Source: RH-AL1 sp965277355
Lineage (GTDB): Bacteria > Pseudomonadota > Alphaproteobacteria > Rhizobiales > Beijerinckiaceae
Reading direction: 5' to 3'
DNA: 64,000 bases
Assembly: GCA_965277355.1 (NCBI GenBank)
Contig: CBDICN010000002.1
Coordinates: forward strand, 1,054,001 to 1,118,000
Positions within the stretch are counted from its first letter, which is position 1. Each line of letters begins with the position of its first letter. Positions 32,471 to 40,123 of this stretch are shown in pieces. The position numbers were made by a program, and so were the translations under genes. A model generated the notes under the pieces. The model did not search any database. It saw nothing but the letters and a program-made list of their open reading frames with translations, and was not told where the DNA came from.

Positions 32471-32531
32471 GGCGGCCGCCCCCTCCACCATGCTTCGCAT
32501 GGTCCCCCTCCCCCGCTTCGCGGGGGAGTAT
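32471..32531 (-). repeat. GGGGGAGGGGGACC palindromic repeat, right of the DUF559 gene (inverted)
   Basis: GCGGCCGCCCCCTCC, then ACCATGCTTCGCATGGT, then CCCCCTCCCCCGCTTCGCGGGGGAG. It is the reverse complement of the copy at 31896, with a different hairpin stem (ACCATGC/GCATGGT). It starts 10 bp after the DUF559 stop and ends 17 bp before the moxR stop. Confidence 0.85.
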
Positions 32532-32547
32532 GCGACCTGCGCCTCCT

Positions 32548-33603
<1,056 letters not shown>

Positions 33604-33678
33604 GGACGGCTGGCTCCTCGGGGCTTAAGCGTCGTCTTCGGCGAGAGTGCCGACTTTCCCGTTCAATGGGTTGCAATT

Positions 33679-34308
33679 ATGTCTGACAATGCCGCCGACA
33701 AACAGGGGCAACCCGCGCCGGGGAGGCTGGCCAGTCTCGCCGAGGCGATCGGTGCGACCAAGATACGCGGCTCGGAGACACGCGGCGCGGAGATACGCGG
33801 CTCGGAGGCGCGCGGCCCGGCGCCGGTCGACACATGGCATCCGCCCTATTGCGGCGAGATCGATCTGAGGATCGCGGCCGACGGCACCTGGTTCTACGCC
33901 GGCACCCCGATCAACCGGCCGGCGATGGTCGCGCTGTTCGCCGGCATCCTGCGCAAGGACCCGGAACGCTACGTGCTGGTGACGCCGGTCGAATGCGTCG
34001 GCATCGCGGTGGACGACGTGCCGTTCGTCGCGGTGGCGATGGAGCACGACGAGGGCGGCGCGCTGCGCTTCGTCACCAACCTCGGCGACGAGGTGGCGGC
34101 AGGGCAAGAGCACCCGCTGCGCTTCGAAACCGAGCCCGGCGGCGGCGTGAAACCCTACGTCCATGTCCGCGGCGGCCTGTGGGCGCGGCTCACCCGCGCG
34201 CTCGCGCTCGACCTGCTCGACGGCGCCGAGGAGCGCTACGAGGGCGGAGTGGCCACGGCCGGCATCGCCAGCGGCGGGTCGTTCTTTGCGATCGGACCGG
34301 CGGGGTGA
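33679..34308 (+). CDS. DUF1285 family protein
   Basis: 209 residues with the DUF1285 core: G-E-I-D-L-R-I-A-A-D-G-T-W-F-Y near 60, P-V-E-C-V-G-I-A-V-D-D-V-P-F and a C-terminal region rich in Gly-Gly. The function is unknown. Residues about 28-46 are a short Arg-Gly-Ser repeat (I-R-G-S-E-T-R-G-A-E) caused by near-tandem 15-bp units at DNA level around 33766-33812. Usually a Nudix gene follows directly; here four small genes intervene. Confidence 0.88.
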   Translation: MSDNAADKQGQPAPGRLASLAEAIGATKIRGSETRGAEIRGSEARGPAPVDTWHPPYCGEIDLRIAADGTWFYAGTPINRPAMVALFAGILRKDPERYVLVTPVECVGIAVDDVPFVAVAMEHDEGGALRFVTNLGDEVAAGQEHPLRFETEPGGGVKPYVHVRGGLWARLTRALALDLLDGAEERYEGGVATAGIASGGSFFAIGPAG

Positions 34309-34364
34309 CTCATGTTGATGAGCTGAAGCTTTAGTGAAATAGTTGCACTACAGGCCGATTGCGC

Positions 34365-34598
34365 ATGCCCGTTCTGCAACGCTTCGGATCGGTCAGCGTG
34401 CGGATGTATGCCGACGATCACCGGCCGCCGCACCTCCACATCGTGGCTCCTGACTTTCAGGTGCTCGTGCGGATCTCCGATCTGGCCGTGATCGCGGGAG
34501 AGGCTCGCCCAGCCGACATCGCGGAAGCGGTCGGATGGGCGCGGGGCAACCGTGAATTACTCGCTCGCAAATGGGCGGAGTTGAACGAACGAGGCTGA
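34365..34598 (+). CDS. DUF4160 protein, probable toxin-antitoxin partner
   Basis: 77 residues with the family hallmark R-F-G-S-V-S-V-R-M-Y-A-D-D-H-R-P-P-H-L-H. DUF4160 proteins nearly always pair with DUF2442 proteins and are viewed as a candidate type II toxin-antitoxin class. An in-frame TTG lies at 34359; the ATG at 34365 fits the family start. The stop overlaps the next start (TGATG). Confidence 0.85.
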   Translation: MPVLQRFGSVSVRMYADDHRPPHLHIVAPDFQVLVRISDLAVIAGEARPADIAEAVGWARGNRELLARKWAELNERG

Positions 34599-35041
34599 TG
34601 ATGCCGAAGAAAAACCTGCCTCGCATCAAGTCGGTCAAAGCGGACGACAGACCGTTGACTTTGCACGTCCGCTGGACCACGGGCGAGGAGAGTCACGTGG
34701 ACGTAGCGGCCATGATCGGTGCCTACCGGCGCTACGAGCCGCTTCGCCGATCGCCGGACATGTTCCGCGATGTGCGCTTGGGTGACCTCGGAACCGACAT
34801 CGTCTGGACCGACGACATCGACATGGCGGCCGACACCGTGTGGCGCCTCGTGCAGGAACAGGCCGGGGCCACCTTGTCGCCGGATGCCTTCAGGCAATGG
34901 CGCGAGCGCAATAAATACACCCTCGACACCGCCGCGGCGGCGCTCGGGATCAGCCGCCGCATGGTCGCCTATTACGAGCAGGGCAGAAAGCCGATCCCGC
35001 GTGTCGTCGCGCTCGCCACTCGCGCGCTCGAACTCGCCTGA
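34598..35041 (+). CDS. DUF2442 domain fused to an XRE-type helix-turn-helix
   Basis: 147 residues. The first 80 follow DUF2442 (I-K-S-V-K-A-D-D-R-P-L-T-L, then F-R-D-V-R-L-G-D-L-G-T-D-I-V-W). The C-terminal 60 form a DNA-binding HTH with L-D-T-A-A-A-A-L-G-I-S-R-R-M-V-A-Y-Y. This fits the antitoxin/repressor half of the pair with DUF4160. Confidence 0.85.
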   Translation: MMPKKNLPRIKSVKADDRPLTLHVRWTTGEESHVDVAAMIGAYRRYEPLRRSPDMFRDVRLGDLGTDIVWTDDIDMAADTVWRLVQEQAGATLSPDAFRQWRERNKYTLDTAAAALGISRRMVAYYEQGRKPIPRVVALATRALELA

Positions 35042-35082
35042 CCAGTGCAACGGGCGTATAAGGACGCCCCGGGAGACTTGAA

Positions 35083-35331
35083 ATGGCGATCACGCTGACA
35101 CCCGAGCAGCAAACGTGGCTTCAGGCGCACGTCGCGAGCGGTGCCTACGCGTCGATCGAGGAAGCCGTTCGCCACCTCGTCGACGAGCGCATCGCCGAGG
35201 AGCACGACGATCTCGCCTGGGCCAAGCCCTATGCCGACGAGGCGCGGGCCGACATCGCGCAGGGGCGGGTCATCACGCTGGAGGAGCACGAGAAGCGTAA
35301 CGATGCTCGCTTCGACGCCATGAAAGGCTGA
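35083..35331 (+). CDS. ParD-like antitoxin
   Basis: 82 residues. N-terminal T-L-T-P-E-Q-Q-T-W-L-Q-A-H-V-A-S-G-A-Y resembles the RHH region of ParD/CopG antitoxins, followed by E-E-A-V-R-H-L-V-D-E-R and an acidic tail. A GGGAGAC leader precedes the ATG. The stop overlaps the toxin start (TGATG). Confidence 0.85.
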   Translation: MAITLTPEQQTWLQAHVASGAYASIEEAVRHLVDERIAEEHDDLAWAKPYADEARADIAQGRVITLEEHEKRNDARFDAMKG

Positions 35332-35663
35332 TGGCACGTGTCGTCTTCACCGAGGCGGCCGACGCCGATTTGGCCGCCATTTACGACGACCTCGCACAAC
35401 AAGCGGGCCTTGCCTCAGCCGCGAGATATCGGTGCTTGTTCGGAGCTTTGTTCGCGCGGCTCGCCGATCATCCCGACAGTGGACCTCGACGCCGTCATCT
35501 TGGCGCGGACATGCGGATAGGCGTGGTCTGGCCTTACCTCGTCGTCCATAGCGACGCGATGTCTGCCGACACGGTGACGATCGCGCGTATCGTGCATGGG
35601 CGCCGAAAGATCAGCGGGCGACTTCTGCTCACCTCGAGCCGACCGCCGGGGCAGACGCCTTGA
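35331..35663 (+). CDS. ParE/RelE-superfamily toxin
   Basis: 110 residues with the ParE pattern: V-V-F-T-E-A-A-D-A-D-L-A-A-I-Y, H-P-D-S-G-P-R-R-R and a C-terminal V-T-I-A-R-I-V-H-G-R-R. ParE toxins poison DNA gyrase. The last 15 residues run into the next gene's start, so the C-terminus is a little longer than usual. It overlaps the Nudix gene by 4 bp (TTGA). Confidence 0.86.
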   Translation: MARVVFTEAADADLAAIYDDLAQQAGLASAARYRCLFGALFARLADHPDSGPRRRHLGADMRIGVVWPYLVVHSDAMSADTVTIARIVHGRRKISGRLLLTSSRPPGQTP

Positions 35664-36337
35664 AAGCCGACCATGCCCTGACCGCAGAGGCGGTTCATTC
35701 CTTCACCCCCGGCGCCGTGTTCGCCCGCGTCGCGGCGCGCGTCGCGCCGACGCTGGCGCCGGACGCGCTCGACCGCGCGGTGACGCCGCTCACCGGCGAT
35801 CACGCGATGAACCCGTGGTCGGTCACCGCCGACTTCCTCGCCAAGGCGCGGGCGGCGGCGGTGCTGATCGCGCTGATCGAGCGCGAGGACGGCGTCCACG
35901 TGCTGTTGACCCGGCGCACCAGCGGCCTGCGCGACCATTCCGGCCAGATCGCCTTTCCCGGCGGGAAAGTGGATCCCGACGACGCCTCGCCGGCCGCCAC
36001 CGCGCTGCGCGAGGCGTGGGAGGAGGTCGGACTCGCGGCGGACCATGTCGAGGTGATGGGCTATCTCGGCGCCTATCTGACGCGCACCGGCTTCCGCATC
36101 GTGCCGGTCGTCGCCCGCGTGCGGCCGCCGTTCGCGCTGACGCTCAACCCGGCCGAGGTGGTGGAGACCTTCGAGGTGCCGTTCGCCTTCCTGATGAGCG
36201 AGGCCAACCACACTCTCAGCCAGGCCACCTGGAAGGAGACGCCCTGGCACTTCTACAAGATCGACTACGAGGCCCGCGCGATCTGGGGCATCACGGCCGG
36301 CATCCTGCGCATCCTCTACGAGACGCTGTACCTCTAG
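35660..36337 (+). CDS. Nudix hydrolase, CoA pyrophosphatase (NudL/CoAse) type
   Basis: 225 residues. The CoAse-specific upstream motif L-L-T-R-R-T-S-G-L-R-D-H-S-G-Q-I-A-F-P-G-G precedes the Nudix box, R-E-A-W-E-E-V-G-L. It probably cleaves CoA or acyl-CoA to 4'-phosphopantetheine products. A TTG overlapping the ParE stop is the annotated start; an in-frame ATG 49 codons later would cut the conserved N-terminus. In relatives a CCA-adding enzyme gene often follows, but here a 170-bp palindromic element does. Confidence 0.88.
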   Translation: MKADHALTAEAVHSFTPGAVFARVAARVAPTLAPDALDRAVTPLTGDHAMNPWSVTADFLAKARAAAVLIALIEREDGVHVLLTRRTSGLRDHSGQIAFPGGKVDPDDASPAATALREAWEEVGLAADHVEVMGYLGAYLTRTGFRIVPVVARVRPPFALTLNPAEVVETFEVPFAFLMSEANHTLSQATWKETPWHFYKIDYEARAIWGITAGILRILYETLYL

Positions 36338-36356
36338 CGCCGACCCCAGGCGCGTG

Positions 36357-36526
36357 TATCCTCCTCCGTGAAACGGGGGAGGGGGACCATGCGGAGCATG
36401 GTGGAGGGGGCGGCCGCCGCTCCGATGTCTGGACGTTCGACCGAGAGCAAGCTTCGAGCTTGCAGCGGCGGCAGCCCCCTCCACCGCCTGCGGCGGTCCC
36501 CCTCCCCCGCTGCGCGGAGGAGGATA
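36357..36526. repeat. 170-bp inverted pair of the GGGGGAGGGGGACC repeat (empty form)
   Basis: The ends TATCCTCCTCCG and CGGAGGAGGATA are perfect 12-bp inverted repeats. Inside, two inverted copies (36366-36416 and 36464-36512) flank a spacer of about 45 bp. The copies have different hairpin stems, ACCATGC/GCATGGT left and ACCGCC/GGCGGT right. It has the same length and order as 39076-39245. Confidence 0.9.
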
Positions 36527-36616
36527 CGGCCCGGCACTTCCACCTTGCCGGATTCGCGCTCGAGACTCTGCCCCGGCGGCGCCGTGCTTGCCACGAATCG
36601 TGCGACAATGCTCCTC

Positions 36617-36661
36617 ATGAGCGAGCCGACATGAGCGAGCCGACATGAGCGAGCCGAGATG
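36617..36661 (+). promoter_or_regulatory. Chain of three 5-codon mini-ORFs leading into the AmpG-like gene
   Basis: ATGAGCGAGCCGACA-type 14-bp units start at 36617, 36631 and 36645, with the true gene start at 36659. Each reads Met-Ser-Glu-Pro-Thr(or Arg)-stop, and each stop overlaps the next ATG as ATGA. The first five codons of the permease are a fourth copy. Because 14 is not a multiple of 3, each copy ends in its own stop. Confidence 0.75.
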
Positions 36662-37948
36662 AGCGAGCCGAGACCGCGCCTGCGCCTGGCGGAGATCGTC
36701 CAGGATCGCACCCTGGCGCTGATGCTCGCGCTGGGGTTCAGCTCGGGCCTGCCGTTCCTGCTGGTGCTCGGCGACCAGGCGCTGCGGCTCGCCGAGTCCC
36801 ATGTGGCGATCGAGACGATCGGCCTGATGAGCTGGGTCGGCCTGTGGTACTCTCTAAAGTATCTTTGGGCGCCGGTGATCGACAGGGTCGACCTCCCGAT
36901 CCTGGCGCGCGCGCTCGGACGGCGGCGCGCCTGGCTGCTGGTGTTCCAGCTCGCGGTGGTCGCGGGCCTGATCGGGCTCGCCTTCGCCGACCCCCGGCCG
37001 CACGCGCTCGGCCTGGCGATCGCGTTCTCGACCTTCACGGCCTTCGCCGCAGCCTCGCAAGACATCGTCATCGACGGGTGGCGCATCGACGCCGCGCCGA
37101 CGCAGCGCCAAGGCGTGATGGCGGCGACCGGCAACCTCGGCTATCGCCTCGCGCTGATCTGCACCGGCTACGTCGCTCTCGTCCTCGCCCAGCGTTACGG
37201 CTGGACCCGCGCCTACCTGGCGATGGCCGGGCTGATGACGATCGGGATCGTGGCCGGCCTGCTCTCGCCGCGTCTGCCCGAACGCGAGGGGGTCGTGCGG
37301 CCATCGCTGGCGCGGAGCTTCATCGATCCGCTGGCCGACCTCGGCAAGCGTCACGGCTGGACCTTGATCGCCATCCTGCTTCTCGTCGCCCTCTACCGGC
37401 TGCCCGACTTCCTCACCGGCGTGATGGCCAATCCGCTCTACGTCAAGCTGCACTTCTCGAAGGACGAGATCGGGACGATGGTCAAGCTCTACGGCGTTTG
37501 GGTCGGCATCGCCGGCGCTTTCGCCGGCGGCTTCGCGATCCTTCGGCTCGGCCTGATGCCGGCGCTCCTGATCGGCGGCGTCTGCGCGTCGGCCTCGCAC
37601 CTCTGCCTCGCCCTTCTCGCCGCCTCCGACAAGAGCCTCGCGCTGCTGGCGCTCTCCGTCAGCGTCGAGAACTTCGCCGGCAATTTCGCCGGCGCGGCGC
37701 TCATCGCCTACATGTCGTCGCTGACGTCGCCGCTGTTTGCTGCGAGCCAATATGCGCTGCTGAGCTCGCTCTACGCGCTGCTCGGCAAGTTCTTCGGCGG
37801 CTTCTCCGGCTTCGCCGTGAAGGCCTACGGCTACCCGAGCTTCTTCATCGCCTCGTCGACGATCGGGATCCCGGTCGCCCTGCTCTGCCTGTTCGTCTGG
37901 GCGCGGCAGCGCAAACCGCAGCCCGACGCCGCGCTCGTGGAAGCGTGA
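36659..37948 (+). CDS. AmpG-type MFS permease
   Basis: 429 residues with 12 predicted helices. AmpG-like features are F-S-S-G-L-P-F-L-L-V in helix 1, W-V-G-L-W-Y-S-L-K-Y-L-W-A-P-V-I-D-R and the Q-D-I-V-I-D-G-W-R segment. AmpG imports anhydromuropeptides from the periplasm for wall recycling, which fits anmK in this window. Some members of the group carry other solutes. The N-terminus lies at the end of a 14-bp repeat leader. Confidence 0.85.
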   Translation: MSEPRPRLRLAEIVQDRTLALMLALGFSSGLPFLLVLGDQALRLAESHVAIETIGLMSWVGLWYSLKYLWAPVIDRVDLPILARALGRRRAWLLVFQLAVVAGLIGLAFADPRPHALGLAIAFSTFTAFAAASQDIVIDGWRIDAAPTQRQGVMAATGNLGYRLALICTGYVALVLAQRYGWTRAYLAMAGLMTIGIVAGLLSPRLPEREGVVRPSLARSFIDPLADLGKRHGWTLIAILLLVALYRLPDFLTGVMANPLYVKLHFSKDEIGTMVKLYGVWVGIAGAFAGGFAILRLGLMPALLIGGVCASASHLCLALLAASDKSLALLALSVSVENFAGNFAGAALIAYMSSLTSPLFAASQYALLSSLYALLGKFFGGFSGFAVKAYGYPSFFIASSTIGIPVALLCLFVWARQRKPQPDAALVEA

Positions 37949-38007
37949 CGGCCCCATATCGCCCTGGCCGATGCCCGCCAAGCATCGGCCTGTTCCGTCG
38001 CGCGCCG

Positions 38008-38337
38008 TTAGTCTTTCGTCGCGCTCCCGGCGGCGTGGGTGACGGCCTCGCCGAGCGCCTTGATCTTCTCGGCGCTCTTGCCGTCCGCCTTGCCGGCGAT
38101 GCGCACGGTCTCCTCGCCGAGCTTCGCCATGAGGTCCTTGACCTTGGCGCCGTCGATCTCGTCGGCCTGCAGCAGCTTCCTCAACCGCTCGAGGTTGCCG
38201 TGGATGGTCTTGGCGCCGGACACCTCCGACTTCTCGAGCGTCGCCTCCCAGCCCTCGATGTTCTTCACCGCGGCGGAGACCGTGAAACCCTTGATGCCTT
38301 CCTTGAGGTGCTTGATGGTGGCGTCGAACTGCGGCAT
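38008..38337 (-). CDS. Hypothetical helical protein
   Basis: 109 residues, charged and helix-rich, no membrane segment: M-P-Q-F-D-A-T-I-K-H-L-K-E-G-I near the start, a long Lys/Glu-rich middle and K-I-K-A-L-G-E-A-V-T-H-A-A near the end. The ATG at 38337 was chosen over the longer frame because it follows GGGAGTTGG on the coding strand. I recognise no family. Confidence 0.6.
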   Translation of the reverse strand: MPQFDATIKHLKEGIKGFTVSAAVKNIEGWEATLEKSEVSGAKTIHGNLERLRKLLQADEIDGAKVKDLMAKLGEETVRIAGKADGKSAEKIKALGEAVTHAAGSATKD

Positions 38338-38463
38338 TCCCAACTCCCTGGCAATCACCGTCGCCCGACGGCCAAACCGGTCAAGCTGCAAGGCGCGGGT
38401 TTGGTTCTGCCGCGCCCGCTGCGCCGCCTTGTCGCAAGCGCCGCTGTCCGCCTTACGGCCGCG

Positions 38464-38955
38464 TCAGTCGGGAAGCCGGGTGATCCGCGGCCGCCAGATG
38501 CCGAGCACGACGTTGGCCGTCGCCACCGCGAAGAGCACCCACAGCGTGGCGCGCTCCGTTGCGAGCGACCCGGCGAGCGACCCGGCGAGCGCGGCCGGAT
38601 CGGCGTGGGCCGCCAGCGCCGCGGCGCTGCGCCGCGCCTCGTCGTGCATCGGGGCCTGGACGCCTTGCAGGCCCCCCTCGAAGAGGAGGACGCCGCTGAC
38701 GAGCTTCACCCAGGCCCAGCCGGCGTTGTGAAAGGCGCGGTTCACGGCGATCGCGAGCAGGCCGGCCATCAGGCTGAGGCTTAGCGAGGGGAGGAAGACC
38801 CACGAGGAGATCGCGCCCATCGCCGCGCGCACCGCGGCGTAGCCGGCGAGCGAGGACTTCGGCGGCGCGACGCTCGAGAGGACGAGCAGCGAGGCCATCG
38901 CGCCCAACAGCCCGATCGCGCCCATCGTGTGGAGGAATTTCAGGAGGCGTCGCAC
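38464..38955 (-). CDS. Four-helix membrane protein, DUF2269-like
   Basis: 163 residues. The start R-R-L-L-K-F-L-H-T-M-G-A-I-G-L-L-G with the helix-1 histidine resembles DUF2269-type and haem-copper-associated small membrane proteins. Helices fall near 8-28, 42-65, 78-98 and 135-152. A GTG at 38955 is the only good start before helix 1. An A-G-S-L repeat occurs near 127-134. The function is unknown. Confidence 0.68.
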   Translation of the reverse strand: MRRLLKFLHTMGAIGLLGAMASLLVLSSVAPPKSSLAGYAAVRAAMGAISSWVFLPSLSLSLMAGLLAIAVNRAFHNAGWAWVKLVSGVLLFEGGLQGVQAPMHDEARRSAAALAAHADPAALAGSLAGSLATERATLWVLFAVATANVVLGIWRPRITRLPD

Positions 38956-39075
38956 GGCGTGAAGAGGCCCCCGTTGGTCGGCTGGCCGGAACCCTACCGC
39001 GGCCGCCGGGATCGCGGTAGCGGGATCGTCCGCGCCCGTCACGTGCCGCGCTACGATCCGGTCGAGGCCACCGTG

Positions 39076-39245
39076 TATCCTCCCCCGTGAAACGGGGGAG
39101 GGGGACCATGCGGAGCATGGTGGAGGGGCTGCCGCCGCTCCGTTGACGAGAAGTTCACCGAGAACAGACATCCGACCTCGAAGCGGCGGCAGCCCCCTCC
39201 ACCGCCTTTCGGCGGTCCCCCTCCCCCGCTGCGCGGTGGAGGATA
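39076..39245. repeat. 170-bp inverted pair of the GGGGGAGGGGGACC repeat (second empty form)
   Basis: It opens TATCCTCCCCCGTG and closes GGTGGAGGATA, with inverted copies of the repeat and a spacer resembling that of 36357-36526. It has the same 170-bp length. The left stem is ACCATGC/GCATGGT and the right one ACCGCC/GGCGGT, as in the first copy. No open frame is present. Confidence 0.9.
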
Positions 39246-39361
39246 TGCCTTGCCGCGATTCGCTCTAAGCGCCACTCTCGGCGGCTTTCATCCGTTCCAG
39301 ATGATGGGCGCGTCGCTCCGCGAACACCCGGTCGGCCTGGGTCGTCGCACGCGGCGATCCG

Positions 39362-39627
39362 TCAGCCGGCCGAGCGGAGCCGCGCAAGCTCGCTGCGGAA
39401 CTCGGACGTCAACGCTTCGGCCTCGTCGGCGGGGAGCAACGCGGCGAGCAGCGGAAACCGCGTCTCCCGGCTCTCGGCCTCCCCTCGCTCCACGGCATGA
39501 TCTCGGCGTCGCGGGCGAGACGCAGCAGCCGATGGAGGCTCTTGCGGATGTAGGGCAAGTCGGGCGGGCGTTGGTCGGGCGGGCGGGGCGCCGGTCGTTC
39601 CGGGTGGAAGAGCTGAAGCTGGGTCAT
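39362..39627 (-). pseudogene. Frameshifted copy of the small methyltransferase-partner gene
   Basis: It starts M-T-Q-L-Q-L-F-H-P, continues I-R-K-S-L-H-R-L-L-R-L-A-R-D-A-E-I-M-P-W-S-E, then a frameshift near 39490. In another frame it goes on F-P-L-L-A-A-L-L-P-A-D-E-A-E-A-L, S-E-F-R-S-E-L-A-R-L to a stop. The pattern follows the intact 102-residue protein at 43320-43628 (M-P-W-S, then L-P-x-D-E-A-E-x-L). It lies just downstream of the methyltransferase C-terminal remnant, the same order as in the intact module. The stretch 39246-39361 holds no gene. Confidence 0.72.
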
Positions 39628-39679
39628 GGGCGCGATCTCATCGGCGTGATCTCATCGGCGTGATCTCATCGGCGCGAGC

Positions 39680-40103
39680 CTACGCGGATCGCGCCCGCGC
39701 TTCACCCGCCCGCCGGCGCCGCGCCGCGGCGCCCGGCTCGTTCTCCACAAGATTCCGTTCGTCCGGCGACAGCGCGTAAAGACCGTAGAGCGTCTCGTTC
39801 ATCGCGCGCTCGTCGGCCTCGATCGCCGCGACCTCCCCGGCCAAGGCCGCCACGCGCTCGATGAACTGCGCCGCCGCCGGCGCGTCGGAGGGGGCGGGCG
39901 GCCGGCGCAGCTCCGCCGCGGACCGCTCCGCCTCACGCGCGGGCCCGCTCAGCAGCAGCCATGCCCAATAGGCCTCCGCCAGCCGCCCGGCCGCCTCGTC
40001 GAGATAGATCTTGCCGAGCACGATCGTGCCGTTCGCGGTGAGACGAAGCTCGCCGCCCTCGTTGAGCCTCCAGTCGCCACGACCACCGTCGTTTAGGCGA
40101 ACC
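39680..40103 (-). pseudogene. C-terminal remnant of a DNA methyltransferase/restriction enzyme gene
   Basis: About 140 codons on the minus strand end in a normal stop: G-D-W-R-L-N-E-G-G-E-L-R-L, K-I-Y-L-D-E-A-A-G-R-L-A-E-A-Y-W-A-W and, at the end, M-N-E-T-L-Y-G-L-Y-A-L-S-P-D-E-R-N-L-V-E. The last block is the usual C-terminus of large Eco57I-type R-M methylases (L-Y-x-L-Y-G-L-T-x-E-E-x-x-L-V-E). The body is missing. The matching N-terminal part lies 3.6 kb away at 43745-44461 in the same orientation. Three 14-bp repeats (TGATCTCATCGGCG) lie at 39640-39674, just after the stop. Confidence 0.72.
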
Positions 40104-40123
40104 AAGCCTGATATGCAGCTTGC

